From DATBSL01 sp963729875 (lineage in GTDB: Bacteria; Acidobacteriota; Vicinamibacteria; Fen-336), in the NCBI GenBank assembly GCA_963729875.1, contig CAVSPR010000005.1:186001-250000 (forward strand): a stretch of DNA of 64,000 nucleotides, in the 5' to 3' direction. Position numbers and translations under genes: made by a program. Within the stretch, counting starts at the first letter, position 1. Each line of letters begins with the position of its first letter. This document shows positions 1 to 8,955 of the stretch, in pieces. The notes under the pieces were generated by a model that had not been told where the DNA came from, did no database searches, and was given only the letters and a program-made list of their open reading frames with translations.

Positions 1-1210
1 AGATCGGGCTCGACTTGTCGTGCCGCGCCGCGGGGTTCACCACGTCGTTCGCCCCTATCACTAGCACCACGTCCGTCTGCGGCATCTCCGGGTTGATGTC
101 GTCCATCTCGATGAGCCTGTCGTAGGGGATGTCCGCCTCGGCGAGGAGCACGTTCATGTGTCCCGGCATGCGCCCGGCCACCGGGTGGATCGCGAACTTG
201 ACGTCGATCCCCCGCCGGGTGAGCTCGTCGTAGAGCTCGCGCACGCGCTGCTGGGCCTGGGCGACCGCCATCCCGTAGCCGGGGACGATCACCACCCGGC
301 TCGCCATCTCCAGCACCTGGGCCGCGCCCTCCGCCGTCTCCCTCTTGGCGGTCCGGGTCTCGACCGCGCCCGCCTTCTGCTGCACCTGCCCGAAGGCCCC
401 GAACAGCACGTTCGCGAACGAGCGGTTCATGGCCCGGCACATGATGACCGACAGGATGAGCCCGGAGCTGCCGTCGAGGGCCCCCGCGATCACCAGCAGC
501 TTGTTGTCGAGCACGAAGCCCATCGCCACCGCGGAGAGGCCGGCGTAGGAGTTGAGGAGCGAGATGACGGTGGGCATGTCCGCGCCGCCGATCGGGATGA
601 TGAGGAGGATCCCGAAGAGCAGGGCGAGCACGACGATCAGGGGGAAGAGGTACGCGAGCTCGACCGGCTTCCAGACGAGGCCGAAGCCGCAGGCCACGGC
701 GAGGAGCAGGAGGCCGATGTTGCCCTGGTTCTGGAAGGGGTAGGTCACCGGCCGCTGCGGGATCCACCTCACCTCCTGCAGCTTTCCCGCCGCCATGAGG
801 CTGCCGGTGAAGGTCAGGAAGCCCAGGATGACCTCGGCCACGAGGGCGGAGGTGCGGAAGGCAGTGAAGCTCTCCGGCTCCCCCTGCCACAGGTAGAACT
901 CCGCCACGCCCACGAGGCCGGCCGCGAGGCCGCCGAACGCGTGCGAGACCGCGGTCCGCTGGGGCACCGCGGTGAGCGGCACCCAGGACAGCGGCACCCC
1001 GAGGAGGAACCCGACCGCGACCGCCCCCGCGATTGCGCCCCAGTTCACGATCCCCGGGTTGAATAGAGTGCCCGCGACGGCGAGCACCATCGCCGCGACG
1101 CCCGCCCCCACCGCCCGGCGCGCGGTCTTCGGGTCGTTCATCCAGAAGAGCGACATCACGAAGAGCGCGGAGGCGACGAGGTACGCCCCCTCGATGACCC
1201 AGAACGTCAC
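1..1210 (-). CDS. pntB: NAD(P) transhydrogenase subunit beta, 3' end outside window
   Basis: This is the beta subunit of proton-translocating NAD(P)+ transhydrogenase, an inner-membrane enzyme coupling hydride transfer between NADH and NADP+ to proton entry. About 403 codons are visible. The first two thirds is a run of hydrophobic helices (domain II). The C-terminal third carries NADP-binding domain III motifs, GYGMAVAQAQ near residue 310 and GANDVVNPAA near residue 390. The start is GTG at 1210, whose GTGA overlaps the stop of the upstream pntAB gene by 4 nt, which indicates translational coupling. The frame stays open to base 1, so only the last few tens of residues are missing. Family assignment is firm. 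Confidence 0.95.
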   Translation of the reverse strand, partial: MTFWVIEGAYLVASALFVMSLFWMNDPKTARRAVGAGVAAMVLAVAGTLFNPGIVNWGAIAGAVAVGFLLGVPLSWVPLTAVPQRTAVSHAFGGLAAGLVGVAEFYLWQGEPESFTAFRTSALVAEVILGFLTFTGSLMAAGKLQEVRWIPQRPVTYPFQNQGNIGLLLLAVACGFGLVWKPVELAYLFPLIVVLALLFGILLIIPIGGADMPTVISLLNSYAGLSAVAMGFVLDNKLLVIAGALDGSSGLILSVIMCRAMNRSFANVLFGAFGQVQQKAGAVETRTAKRETAEGAAQVLEMASRVVIVPGYGMAVAQAQQRVRELYDELTRRGIDVKFAIHPVAGRMPGHMNVLLAEADIPYDRLIEMDDINPEMPQTDVVLVIGANDVVNPAARHDKSSPI

Positions 1211-1554
1211 GGCCGCTTCTCCTCGCCCGGCCGCTTGAACATCTTGAGCATCCGGTCGGTGATGAGGAAGCCGCTCACGATGTTGGTCATGGAAGCGGCC
1301 AGCGCGACCGCGCCGAGGAAGGTGATCACGGGCGGGTGGTCCTGACCCGCGATGACGATCGAGGCCACCACGGCGATCGCCGAGATCGCGTTGGTGAGGG
1401 ACATGAGCGGGGTGTGCAGCAGGCGCGAGACGCGCGTGATGACCCCCAGCCCGATGAAGGTGGCGAGGAGGAAGACGAACAGCAGGGAGGCGAAGGTGGC
1501 GGGCCCGGCCTCCGCCGCCCCCGCCGTGAGGAGGAGCGGACCTGTGAGCATCAT
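1207..1554 (-). CDS. pntAB: NAD(P) transhydrogenase alpha subunit, membrane part (PntAB / alpha2)
   Basis: A 115-residue protein with three or four hydrophobic segments (about 22-42, 48-68 and 74-95) matching the membrane portion of the transhydrogenase alpha subunit in species where alpha is split in two. Motifs such as GFLITDRMLKMFK near the C-terminus are typical. It directly precedes pntB with a GTGA overlap. The NAD-binding partner (PntAA) would normally lie just upstream, but an aldolase gene is there instead, so PntAA must be encoded elsewhere or be absent. Start: ATG at 1554 behind a gggag-like ribosome site; ATG at 1551 is an alternative. Confidence 0.88.
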   Translation of the reverse strand: MMLTGPLLLTAGAAEAGPATFASLLFVFLLATFIGLGVITRVSRLLHTPLMSLTNAISAIAVVASIVIAGQDHPPVITFLGAVALAASMTNIVSGFLITDRMLKMFKRPGEEKRP

Positions 1555-1612
1555 GGTTCTCCCGTCCGGCCCGCCGACGGCGGCGAGCCGGACTGCAGGC
1601 GACGCGGCGATT

Positions 1613-2305
1613 CTAGCCCCGGCGAGGCTCCCCGGGGGGCGGGGGATAGCCGGCGGGGACGCGGAGGGCCTCGAGCAGCGCGACGTCCTCCCGGCTCAGC
1701 TCCCTCTGGCCGCCGAGGAGCTGGGCGACGAGGGTGATCCTCGCGTACTGCTCGAGCGTCTCCATGCGCTCCCACGCCCGCCAGAGCGTCTCGCCCACGG
1801 TGAGGGCCCCGTGGTTGGCGAGCAGCAGGGCGTGGGCCGTGCCGATCGCGGCGGCGACCCGGTCGGCGAGGTCGGCGGTCGAGGGCGTGCCGAAGGGCAC
1901 CACGGGGACGGGACCGAGAGTGACCACCGGCTCGGCGAGCACGGGCCGGTCGAGGGCCCGGCCGCTCACGGCGAAGCCGGTCGCGACCGGCGGGTGGGCG
2001 TGCACGACCGCCGTCACGTCGGGCCGCCGGCGGTAGACGGCCGCGTGCATCAGGATCTCGCTCGTGGCCCGCGCGCCCCGGATCCGCCCGCCCTCGAGGT
2101 CGGTGACGACCACGTCCTCCGGCCGCAGGAACCCCTTGCAGGCCCCTCCCGGGGTCACGTAGATGCGGTCGCCGTCGCGGACGGACACGTTGCCCTCGCC
2201 GCCGGCGATGAAGCCCTTCGCGTAGAGGCGGCGTCCGACCTCGACGATGTCGTCCCGGAGCGCCGTCTCGCCGCCGGGCCGGAACGGCCTCGTCCACTCG
2301 CTCAC
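1613..2305 (-). CDS. Class II aldolase/adducin family protein
   Basis: A 230-residue zinc-dependent class II aldolase of the fuculose-1-phosphate aldolase / ribulose-5-phosphate 4-epimerase type. Visible hallmarks are the phosphate-binding GGEGNVS loop (about 35-41), an acidic residue in TSEILMH (E83), the zinc pair HAH (102-104) and the third zinc ligand in ANHGA (H165). The start chosen is GTG at 2305, which overlaps the TGA of the preceding gene as GTGA; the longer upstream extension in this frame lacks family similarity. The substrate cannot be told from sequence. It sits in a minus-strand run ahead of pntAB, with a 58-nt gap. Confidence 0.87.
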   Translation of the reverse strand: MSEWTRPFRPGGETALRDDIVEVGRRLYAKGFIAGGEGNVSVRDGDRIYVTPGGACKGFLRPEDVVVTDLEGGRIRGARATSEILMHAAVYRRRPDVTAVVHAHPPVATGFAVSGRALDRPVLAEPVVTLGPVPVVPFGTPSTADLADRVAAAIGTAHALLLANHGALTVGETLWRAWERMETLEQYARITLVAQLLGGQRELSREDVALLEALRVPAGYPPPPGEPRRG

Positions 2306-2595
2306 GAGGCGCGGGCCACCGCGGCGAGGGCCTTGTCCCGGCAGGCCGTCGAGCAGAAGTGCTCCTCGCGGCCGTCCACTCTCGCGGAGAGGGCGCGCGA
2401 GCGGGGGACGTGGGTGCGGCACACGGGGTCGAGCACCAGGTCCTCGGGCGGGCGCACCTGCGCCGGTCCCGGCGCGGGCGGGGTTCGGGGCCGCTCGCGT
2501 CCGGCCGCCACCGCTCGGGCCACCGTGCGCACGACGAAGCGCACGACGAGCAGGAGCAGGAGGAAGCGCAGGACGTTGAGGAGCACGCGGATCAC
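2302..2595 (-). CDS. Small membrane protein with YHS/TRASH-like cysteine motif
   Basis: A 97-residue protein: a strongly hydrophobic segment at about residues 4-24, a Pro/Arg-rich linker, then a short metal-binding-like region with DPVCRTHV and HFCSTACRDKA. The cysteine layout resembles YHS/TRASH domains and the small PP0621-type membrane proteins; the metal is unknown. The start is GTG at 2595, overlapping the TGA of the TPR gene upstream (GTGA), and its own stop overlaps the aldolase start the same way. It is therefore in a tightly coupled three-gene unit. The function is not known. Confidence 0.75.
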   Translation of the reverse strand: MIRVLLNVLRFLLLLLVVRFVVRTVARAVAAGRERPRTPPAPGPAQVRPPEDLVLDPVCRTHVPRSRALSARVDGREEHFCSTACRDKALAAVARAS

Positions 2596-3182
2596 GGCGC
2601 AGTGCCGGCCGTCGCCCGGACCTGGTCGATCCGGCCGCGCAGGCCCTGGATCCGGGGGTCGCCCGGATGGCGATTGAGCAGGTCCTCCCAGACCGCCGCG
2701 GCCTCCTTCGGGCGGCCCAGCTCCAGCAGCGCCACGCCCTTGTTGTAGAGGGCGTTGCGGTGGCCCGGGTCTCCCGACAGGACCTTCTCGAACTCCGCGA
2801 GGCCCTCCGCCGGCCGGCCCGAGCTGACCAGGCAGGCCCCCATGTCGGTGATCACGTCGGGGAGGGCCGGGTTGAGGGCCAGCGCCTCGCGGTACCAGCG
2901 AGCGGCCTCGTCCCACCGCTCGGCGTCCATGTAGAGGTTGCCAAGCTCCACCCGGGGGGCCGGGTCGCCGGGCTGCCGGGCGGCGAGGGACTCGAGCGCC
3001 TTCGCCTCGTCTGGGTTGATGCGGGGGGCGGCCGGCGCCCCCGCGGGGGCCGCGGCCGGGGCGGGAGCGGCCGCGGGGGCGGGGACGGGCCGCGGGACCA
3101 CGTCCCAGCTCGCCGCCATGTAGCCGGCCACGAAGCCGAAAACGATGCCGGCGAGCGAGTGGGCGAGCGTGTCGCGTCTCAT
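2592..3182 (-). CDS. Membrane-anchored tetratricopeptide repeat protein
   Basis: A 196-residue protein with one N-terminal hydrophobic segment (about 8-26), an Ala/Pro-rich linker (about 33-53) and three consecutive TPR units between roughly residues 60 and 175 (repeated W-x-A-x-x-Y-x-x-A-L and A-L-x-x-x-G patterns). The layout resembles the CcmI/NrfG type of TPR proteins, but no cytochrome-maturation genes are adjacent, so a general scaffolding role is all that can be inferred. It is first in a coupled minus-strand unit with the YHS-like protein and the aldolase. Confidence 0.8.
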   Translation of the reverse strand: MRRDTLAHSLAGIVFGFVAGYMAASWDVVPRPVPAPAAAPAPAAAPAGAPAAPRINPDEAKALESLAARQPGDPAPRVELGNLYMDAERWDEAARWYREALALNPALPDVITDMGACLVSSGRPAEGLAEFEKVLSGDPGHRNALYNKGVALLELGRPKEAAAVWEDLLNRHPGDPRIQGLRGRIDQVRATAGTAP

Positions 3183-3262
3183 GGGGCGATCAGGATAACA
3201 CCTTCACGCGGGCCTCGGTCCGGGACTAGAATCCCCCGAAGAGCCTCTCGCGGAGGTGGGTC

Positions 3263-3733
3263 GTGATCAAGATGAAGAAGCTCCTCGTCCCCACCGATTT
3301 CTCGGACAGCGCCCGGCACGCCCTCACCTACGGCCTCTCCTTTGCCAGGGAGTACGGGGCCGAGCTCGTGCTCCTGCACGTGGTCGAGAACCTCACCGTG
3401 GGCTACGCGAGCGATCTGTTCCCGGTGCCCATGGCCGAGGTCTTCCAGGAGATCTCCGGCTACGCGAAGACCGAGCTCGCCAAGCTCGCGGCGGAGGCCA
3501 AGGAGAAGGGCGTCGCGGTCACGGAGGTCGTCGCCCAGGGCAAGCCGTCGGCCGAGATCATCCGCTACGCCGCCGGGAACGACGTGGACATGATCGTCCT
3601 CGGCACCCACGGCAAGGGCATGCTCGACCAGGCCCTCTTCGGCTCCACGACCGAGAGGGTCGTGCGCCGCGCGCCCTGCCCGGTGCTCACCGTGCGGATG
3701 GCGGAGCACGAGTTCGTCGAGGGCGACGCCTGA
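3263..3733 (+). CDS. Universal stress protein (UspA family)
   Basis: A 156-residue single Usp domain. The N-terminus has the first strand and phosphate loop (KKLLVPTDFSDSA), and the C-terminal half has the ATP-binding pattern G-x-H-G-x-G then nine residues then G-S-T (GTHGKGMLDQALFGST). This marks the nucleotide-binding subclass. The start is GTG at 3263 with GGAGG at 3252-3256; ATG at 3272 is an alternative giving a 153-residue product. It stands alone on the plus strand between two minus-strand genes. Its role is inferred only from the family (stress survival). Confidence 0.9.
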   Translation: MIKMKKLLVPTDFSDSARHALTYGLSFAREYGAELVLLHVVENLTVGYASDLFPVPMAEVFQEISGYAKTELAKLAAEAKEKGVAVTEVVAQGKPSAEIIRYAAGNDVDMIVLGTHGKGMLDQALFGSTTERVVRRAPCPVLTVRMAEHEFVEGDA

Positions 3734-3735
3734 CG

Positions 3736-4740
3736 CTAGTCCCAGCTCACCCCGGACCAGCGCAGCAGCACCGAGCCGACGGTGAAGCCCGCCCCCACCG
3801 CGGCGATGAGCACGAGGTTCCCCTTCTCGAGCTTCTTCTGGTCGAGGGCCGTCTTCAGTGCCAGGGGGATGGTGGCGGTGGTGGTGTTGCCGTACTCGTG
3901 GATGTTCTTGACGACCTTCGCGTCGGGCAGGCCCATGCGGTGCTGGGCGGCCTCGATGATCCGGATGTTCGCCTGGTGGGCCACGAAGAGGTCCACGTCG
4001 GTGCCGGTGAAGTCGTTCCTCAGCAGGATCTGCTCGCTCGTGTCGGCGAACTTCCGGACCGCGTACTTGAAGACGTGCTGCCCCTGCTGCTTGATGAAGT
4101 GCATCCGCTTGTCGACCGTCTCGTGGGTCGCGGGGTGGAGGCTCCCGCCGGCGGGCATGTTGAGGTAGCAGGCGCCCGAGCCGTCCACCTCGTGCGAGAA
4201 GTCGAGGATGCCGGTCCCGTCCTCGCGGGGCTCCAGGATCACCGCTCCCGCGGCGTCGCCGAACAGGATGCAGGTCGTGCGGTCCTGGTAATCGAGGATC
4301 GACGTCATCACGTCGGCCCCGATGACCATCACCTTCCGGTGGCGCCCGGTCTCCACGAACTGCGCCCCCACGGTGAGGGCGTAGACGAAGCCCGAGCACG
4401 CGGCCGAGAGGTCGAAGCCCCAGGCCTTCTTCGCGCCGATCCGGTCCTGGACGAGGCAGGCGGTGGCGGGGAAAAGCATGTCCGGCGTCGCGGTGGAGAC
4501 GACGATGAGGTCGAGCTCCTCCGCCCCGATCCCGCGCCGGCGCAGGGCGTCCTGGGCCGCCAGGGCCCCGATCACGCTCGTCGCGGTCCCCGGCTCGACG
4601 ACGTGGCGCCTCTGGATGCCCGTGCGCGTCCGGATCCATTCGTCCGTGGTGTCGACGATCTTCTCGAGGTCGGCGTTGGTGACCACGCGCTCGGGCACGT
4701 GGGTCCCGAGCGCGGTGATCGCGGCCCGTCTCTGGCTCAT
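3736..4740 (-). CDS. fabH: 3-oxoacyl-ACP synthase III (FabH), downstream half of an open fusion frame
   Basis: Ketoacyl-ACP synthase III starts type II fatty-acid synthesis by condensing an acyl-CoA with malonyl-ACP. Counting from ATG 4740 it is 334 residues, the usual size, with the complete triad: C115 in SAACSGF, H255 in VAHQANIR and N285 in YGNTTT. An aggagg ribosome site lies about 8 nt upstream of this ATG, so it very probably initiates here. However, no stop codon separates it from the SDR gene upstream: the two share one reading frame. FabH can therefore be made alone, and possibly also as a long fusion. Confidence 0.93.
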   Translation of the reverse strand: MSQRRAAITALGTHVPERVVTNADLEKIVDTTDEWIRTRTGIQRRHVVEPGTATSVIGALAAQDALRRRGIGAEELDLIVVSTATPDMLFPATACLVQDRIGAKKAWGFDLSAACSGFVYALTVGAQFVETGRHRKVMVIGADVMTSILDYQDRTTCILFGDAAGAVILEPREDGTGILDFSHEVDGSGACYLNMPAGGSLHPATHETVDKRMHFIKQQGQHVFKYAVRKFADTSEQILLRNDFTGTDVDLFVAHQANIRIIEAAQHRMGLPDAKVVKNIHEYGNTTTATIPLALKTALDQKKLEKGNLVLIAAVGAGFTVGSVLLRWSGVSWD

Positions 4741-6291
4741 GCGGCTTCCTGTCCTCCTGGCGATCCGGCTATTAGATCCATCCCCTCCGAAGGGGTCAAG
4801 CCGCCCAGCAAGGGCCTGACCGGACGGGGGGCCGTCTCCGAGGCTCACGGCCGCCCGGCGGATGCCGCAGATCATCCCGTCGAAGACGAAGCCGTGAACG
4901 GGGAGGACGGCGTACCAGTAGGCGAGCCCGGCCAGCCCCCTCGGGAGGAAGCGCGCCGTCTGGGTGAGGCGGGTGCCGCCCCCCTCCCGGGCGACGGTGA
5001 ACTCGAGGAGGGCCTCACCCGGGAGCTTCATCTCGGCCCGGAGCGAGAGGCGTCGCTCCCGCTCGAGGCCGGTCACCCGCCAGAAGTCGAGGGCCTCGCC
5101 GTAGCCCACCTCGTCGGGATCGCGCCGGCCCCGGCGTAGCCCCGGCCCGCCGACCAGCCGGTCCATCCACCCGCGCAGTCGCCAGAGCCCGTCCGCCGCG
5201 TACCAGCCCTGCCCGCCCCCGATGCGCACGACCGCCCGCCACACCGCCTCGACGGGCGCCTCGACGAGCAGCGAGCGGCGGTCCGTGAAGACGGTGCCCC
5301 CCGCCCAGTCGGGGTCGCCGGGAATCGGGCCCGCCATCGACCAGCTCGTCTCGACCTCGTCGTGGGCCATCCGCTCGAGGGCGGCGCGGATCGCTTCCCG
5401 CACGCCAAGGAGCTCCTGCGGCATCAGGCGCCGGGCGTCGTCGTTCCGGCACACGACGCGGTTTCGCAGGCCCTCGGCGAGGGGTCGCGCGATCCGATGC
5501 GAGATCGGAGTGACGAGGTGGATCCATAGCGAACTCAGCTTCGGGGTCAGGACCGGGACCGGGATCACGAGGCGCCGGCGCAGGCCCCGCTCCTCGGCCA
5601 TGATCCGCATCAGCTCGCGGTAGGAGAGGACGTCGGGCCCGCCGATGTCGAGGGTGCGCCCCACCGTCTCCGGGACGGCGAGGCAGTCCACGAGGTACTG
5701 CACGACGTTGCGCACCGCGATGGGCTGCGACTCGGTGGTGACCCAGCGCGGGGTGACCATGACGGGCAGGCGCTCCACCAGGTAGCGGAGGATCTCGAAG
5801 GACGCCGAGCCCGACCCGATGATCATCGCCGCCCGCAGGACGGTGACCGGCGTCTGCCCCGAGGCGAGGAGCGCCTCGACCTCGCGGCGCGAGGCGAGGT
5901 GCTCGGAGAGGCCCGCGCCGAGCTCCCCCAGGCCGCCGAGGTAAACGATGCGCTCGAGGCCGGTGTCCTCGGCCGCGCGGGCGAAGGCCTTCGCCATGGC
6001 CCGGTCGCGCGAGGCGTACTCGTGGCCGGCGGCCACCATGGAGTGCACGAGGTAGAACGCCGCCCCGCAGCCTTCCAGGGCGCGCCGCAGGGAGGCGACG
6101 TCGGCCGTGTCGCCGGCCACGACCTCCACGCGAGCGTCGCTCGCCCACGGCCGCCCGTCCAGCTTGCGCGGCTCGCGGGCGAGGCAGCGGACGCGGTAGC
6201 CGGCCTCGAGCAGGCGGGGAACGAGCCGACCGCCGATGTAGCCGGTGGCCCCCGTGACGAGGACGGGCTTCCCGGCCGCGGCAGGGACCAT
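4741..6291 (-). CDS. SDR-family NAD(P)-binding protein with DUF2867 domain, no stop before fabH
   Basis: About 517 codons from ATG 6291 to the FabH start. The N-terminus is an extended/atypical SDR Rossmann fold with TGATGYIGG (13-21), of the YbjT/complex-I-NDUFA9 type. From about residue 340 a DUF2867 (START/polyketide-cyclase-like) region follows and ends near GMICGIRRAA, where related proteins normally end. After that the frame continues through about 25 low-complexity residues into FabH. A TGA one base out of frame at 4847-4845, just after IRRAA, suggests a lost or gained base removed the natural stop. The substrate is unknown. Confidence 0.83.
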
Positions 6292-6403
6292 GCCTCACCG
6301 TAGCACGACCTCCTGAAAGGGGCGGTTCGTCCGCACGGCACCCGTCCAGACCGCCGTCCCATGGTAGAAGAGGAGTGGCCGTACCACCTCGAAAGGGGCA
6401 CCG

Positions 6404-7228
6404 ATGAAGACCCGCATCGCCGTTCTCGCTGTGATCCTCCTGCCTGCCGCCGCATTCGCCGCACCCGGCGACAAGCCCGGCTGCGCCGACCACCCGCTCT
6501 TCCCGACGCGCCTGCCTGACTACAAGATCACCGACTGCAAGGTCACCGAGTACGACTCGGTCCGGTTCCTCAAGATGAAGCAGCCGGAGCGCACGGAGGA
6601 AGGAAGGGTCACCTACCTCTTCTACCAGAGACCGCCGAACCAGGGCGCCGCGGCCCTCGAGATCGTGCGCAACTACCAGAACGCGCTCGCGAAGATCGGC
6701 GCCACCGTCGTCGACATCGACGAGCGCCACTTCGTCTACGGGAAGGTCGTGCAGGACGGCCGCGAGACCTGGGCGCAGGCCGAAGCGCGGCCCGGCGGCA
6801 TGATCCGCCTCTACATCGTCGAGAAGAAGCCGATGGAGCAGCACGTCGTGGCCGACGCGGCCGCGTTCGGGAACGACCTGAAGGCCACCGGACACGCCGC
6901 GGTCTACGGCATCTACTTCGACACCGCGAAGGCCGAGCTCAAGGCCGAGTCGACCCCGGCGCTGCAGGAGGTGGCCAGGCTGCTCGCCTCCGACCCGTCG
7001 CTGAAGCTGTGGGTCGTGGGGCACACGGACAGCGTCGGCGCGGTCGACGGGAACATGCGGCTGTCGCAGGCGCGCGCCGAGGCCGTGGTCGCGGCGCTCA
7101 CCACGGCGCACGCCGTCGCCCCCGCCCGCCTCAAGGGCTACGGCGTCGGCCCCCTGGCGCCCGTCGCGTCGAATGCCACCGAGGACGGCCGGTCGAAAAA
7201 CCGCCGCGTCGAGCTCGTGAAGCAGTAG
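6404..7228 (+). CDS. OmpA-family protein
   Basis: A 274-residue secreted protein: signal peptide at residues 1-19 (ends AAAFA), a roughly 130-residue middle domain of unknown type with two cysteines, and a C-terminal OmpA/MotB peptidoglycan-binding domain (about 165-274). The domain shows VYGIYFDTAKAEL, VGHTDSVG, LSQARAEAV and KNRRVEL, the usual diaminopimelate-contact region. It probably resides in the periplasm or outer membrane and ties the envelope to peptidoglycan. It is divergent from the SDR gene and convergent with the GH172 gene. An aaagggg ribosome site precedes ATG 6404. Confidence 0.88.
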   Translation: MKTRIAVLAVILLPAAAFAAPGDKPGCADHPLFPTRLPDYKITDCKVTEYDSVRFLKMKQPERTEEGRVTYLFYQRPPNQGAAALEIVRNYQNALAKIGATVVDIDERHFVYGKVVQDGRETWAQAEARPGGMIRLYIVEKKPMEQHVVADAAAFGNDLKATGHAAVYGIYFDTAKAELKAESTPALQEVARLLASDPSLKLWVVGHTDSVGAVDGNMRLSQARAEAVVAALTTAHAVAPARLKGYGVGPLAPVASNATEDGRSKNRRVELVKQ

Positions 7229-7242
7229 CGGCCCGAGTCGCG

Positions 7243-8394
7243 CTACTTCGGCTCCAGATCGTCACGCTTGGGCAGGGCCGGGAAGGCCGCGTGGGGCTCG
7301 GCCTGGTACCAGTAGGCGACCGAGGCGATGTCGTCCCGCAGCGGGAGATAGCGCCCGTCGGAGCGCCAGCCGAGGGCCTGGATCGTCACCCGGAGGTCCG
7401 ACTCGAAGCGGACCGGGTCCATGATGTGCCAGCGATAGAGCGAGAAGCGCTGCTGCGACGAGTAGAGGCCGTCGGGGCGGATGACCTGCGAGAGGCCCGA
7501 GTAGGGGGTGGTGAACTCCTGGTAGCGCTTCTCGGCCTTGTTCTCGAAGTTGTAGGAGCCCCCGAAGTAGTCCTCGGTGCCGGTCCCGGCGATGGTGGGG
7601 AAGTCGCGGTCCCCGTCCATGTAGAACTTGATCTCGCCCTCGCCCCACCAGCCGTTGCTGTTCACGCCCCACGCGAGGTACGTCCCCACGTAGTGGCCCA
7701 CGCCCCGCACCCCGTCGAGGATCGTGTAGACCTCCTTCTCGGGGAGCGGATTCACCCGGCGGAATTGCGCGTGGAAGTAGGCCGCGTCCTTCGGCACCTC
7801 CGTGAGCGTGTAGTCGACCTGGTAGTAGAGCGTCATCTCGTCGTCGCCGAGGTTCTCGGCGGTGACGCGGAAGCCCTTGCGGAACGGCATCTCCCAGTAG
7901 CTGTTGAAGGCGCTGCCGGGGTTCACGCACACGGCCAGGGACGAGATCTGCGCGTACCCGCCCCAGCCCGAGGCGAAGAAGTCCCCGGCCGGCACCTCGA
8001 CCGAGGGCGTCGTCTCGCCGTCCCAGTAGAAGCGCAGGATCAGGTAGCGCCAGGGGCCGGTCGGGGTCATCCAGATGTGCTGGATCGCCCCCTGACCGGC
8101 CACGTCCGCGAGCGTGAAGGTCGTCTTCGGCTTGATCCTCACGGACGGCGAGACCTTCCAGCCCTGGCCGAGCTCGCGCGCGGCCCGGGAGCCGGTTCCC
8201 TCGGTGGCCATGCCGGCCTTGCCCTTCTCGCCGGTGAAGCTCTCGGGGCTGATCGAGCGGGTCTTTGCCGGGGAGAGCCGCGACAGGGTGCCCAGGGACA
8301 GGCCCAGGCCGTCGAAGGCGGCTTGGGCGGCGACCTCGGTGGCGCCGAGGGCGAGGGCCGCGGCGACGATGAGCGCCGGGCGAGGTGAGCGCAT
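7243..8394 (-). CDS. Secreted glycoside hydrolase family 172 (DUF2961) protein
   Basis: A 383-residue protein with a signal peptide (about 1-23, ends VAAQ) and a DUF2961 fold. DUF2961 was reclassified as GH172, whose characterised members act on alpha-D-fructofuranosides or arabinofuranosides. The conserved GTGTEDYFGGSYNF stretch containing a candidate catalytic Glu is present, as is WMTPTGPWRYLILRFYWDG. The start is ATG 8394 with aaggagg 8 nt upstream; an open frame extends further but has no family similarity. GH172 enzymes are often trimeric. The exact sugar is not predictable. It is divergent from the thioesterase gene. Confidence 0.87.
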   Translation of the reverse strand: MRSPRPALIVAAALALGATEVAAQAAFDGLGLSLGTLSRLSPAKTRSISPESFTGEKGKAGMATEGTGSRAARELGQGWKVSPSVRIKPKTTFTLADVAGQGAIQHIWMTPTGPWRYLILRFYWDGETTPSVEVPAGDFFASGWGGYAQISSLAVCVNPGSAFNSYWEMPFRKGFRVTAENLGDDEMTLYYQVDYTLTEVPKDAAYFHAQFRRVNPLPEKEVYTILDGVRGVGHYVGTYLAWGVNSNGWWGEGEIKFYMDGDRDFPTIAGTGTEDYFGGSYNFENKAEKRYQEFTTPYSGLSQVIRPDGLYSSQQRFSLYRWHIMDPVRFESDLRVTIQALGWRSDGRYLPLRDDIASVAYWYQAEPHAAFPALPKRDDLEPK

Positions 8395-8526
8395 GGTGGA
8401 GCCTCCTTCGGGCCAGCCTCGTGGCCCGGAGCGGAGCTTACTCGCATCCGCCGTTTTGCTATCCTGACAGTTCGCGGCCATGAGCTCGGTGCGGGTCGGG
8501 GACGTCGCCGACGGGAGGATCGAGGC

Positions 8527-8955
8527 ATGAAGGACGGCCACCTCGACGTGCTGCGCCTCATGGCGGAGCACGCCCCCTTCAACCGCTTTCTCGGCATGAA
8601 GGGTGAGGCCATCGAGCCGGGCCACGCCGTGATCGAGCTGCCGGTGCGGGAGGATTTCGTGGGCGACCCGCGCCGGCCCGCGCTGCACGGTGGCGTCGTC
8701 TCCTCTCTCATCGACACGACGGGGGGAGCGGCGGCGTGGTCGGCGCTGGGGCCGGGAGAGTCCGTCTCGACCGTCGACCTCCGGGTCGACTTCCTCGAGC
8801 CGGCGCAGCTCGCCGGCCCGCTGCGGGCGGAGGGGCGGCTGCTGCGCAAGGGCAACCGCGTCTGCCACGTGCGCGTGAGCGTGACCCAGGACGGCGTCCT
8901 CGTGGCCGAGGGCTCCGCCGTCTACAACATCCACCGGCGGAGGCCCGAGGCGTGA
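8527..8955 (+). CDS. PaaI-type hotdog thioesterase
   Basis: A 142-residue hotdog-fold acyl-CoA thioesterase. The signature HGGVVSSLIDTTGGAAAWS (helix plus catalytic Asp in LIDTT) and the strand STVDLRVDFLEPA are typical of the PaaI/YigI group. It is the first gene of a plus-strand chain. Its TGA overlaps the GTG of the next gene (GTGA), so translation is probably coupled. GGGAGG about 9 nt before ATG 8527 supports the start. The acyl substrate is unknown; a housekeeping role in releasing stalled CoA esters is the usual inference. Confidence 0.88.
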   Translation: MKDGHLDVLRLMAEHAPFNRFLGMKGEAIEPGHAVIELPVREDFVGDPRRPALHGGVVSSLIDTTGGAAAWSALGPGESVSTVDLRVDFLEPAQLAGPLRAEGRLLRKGNRVCHVRVSVTQDGVLVAEGSAVYNIHRRRPEA

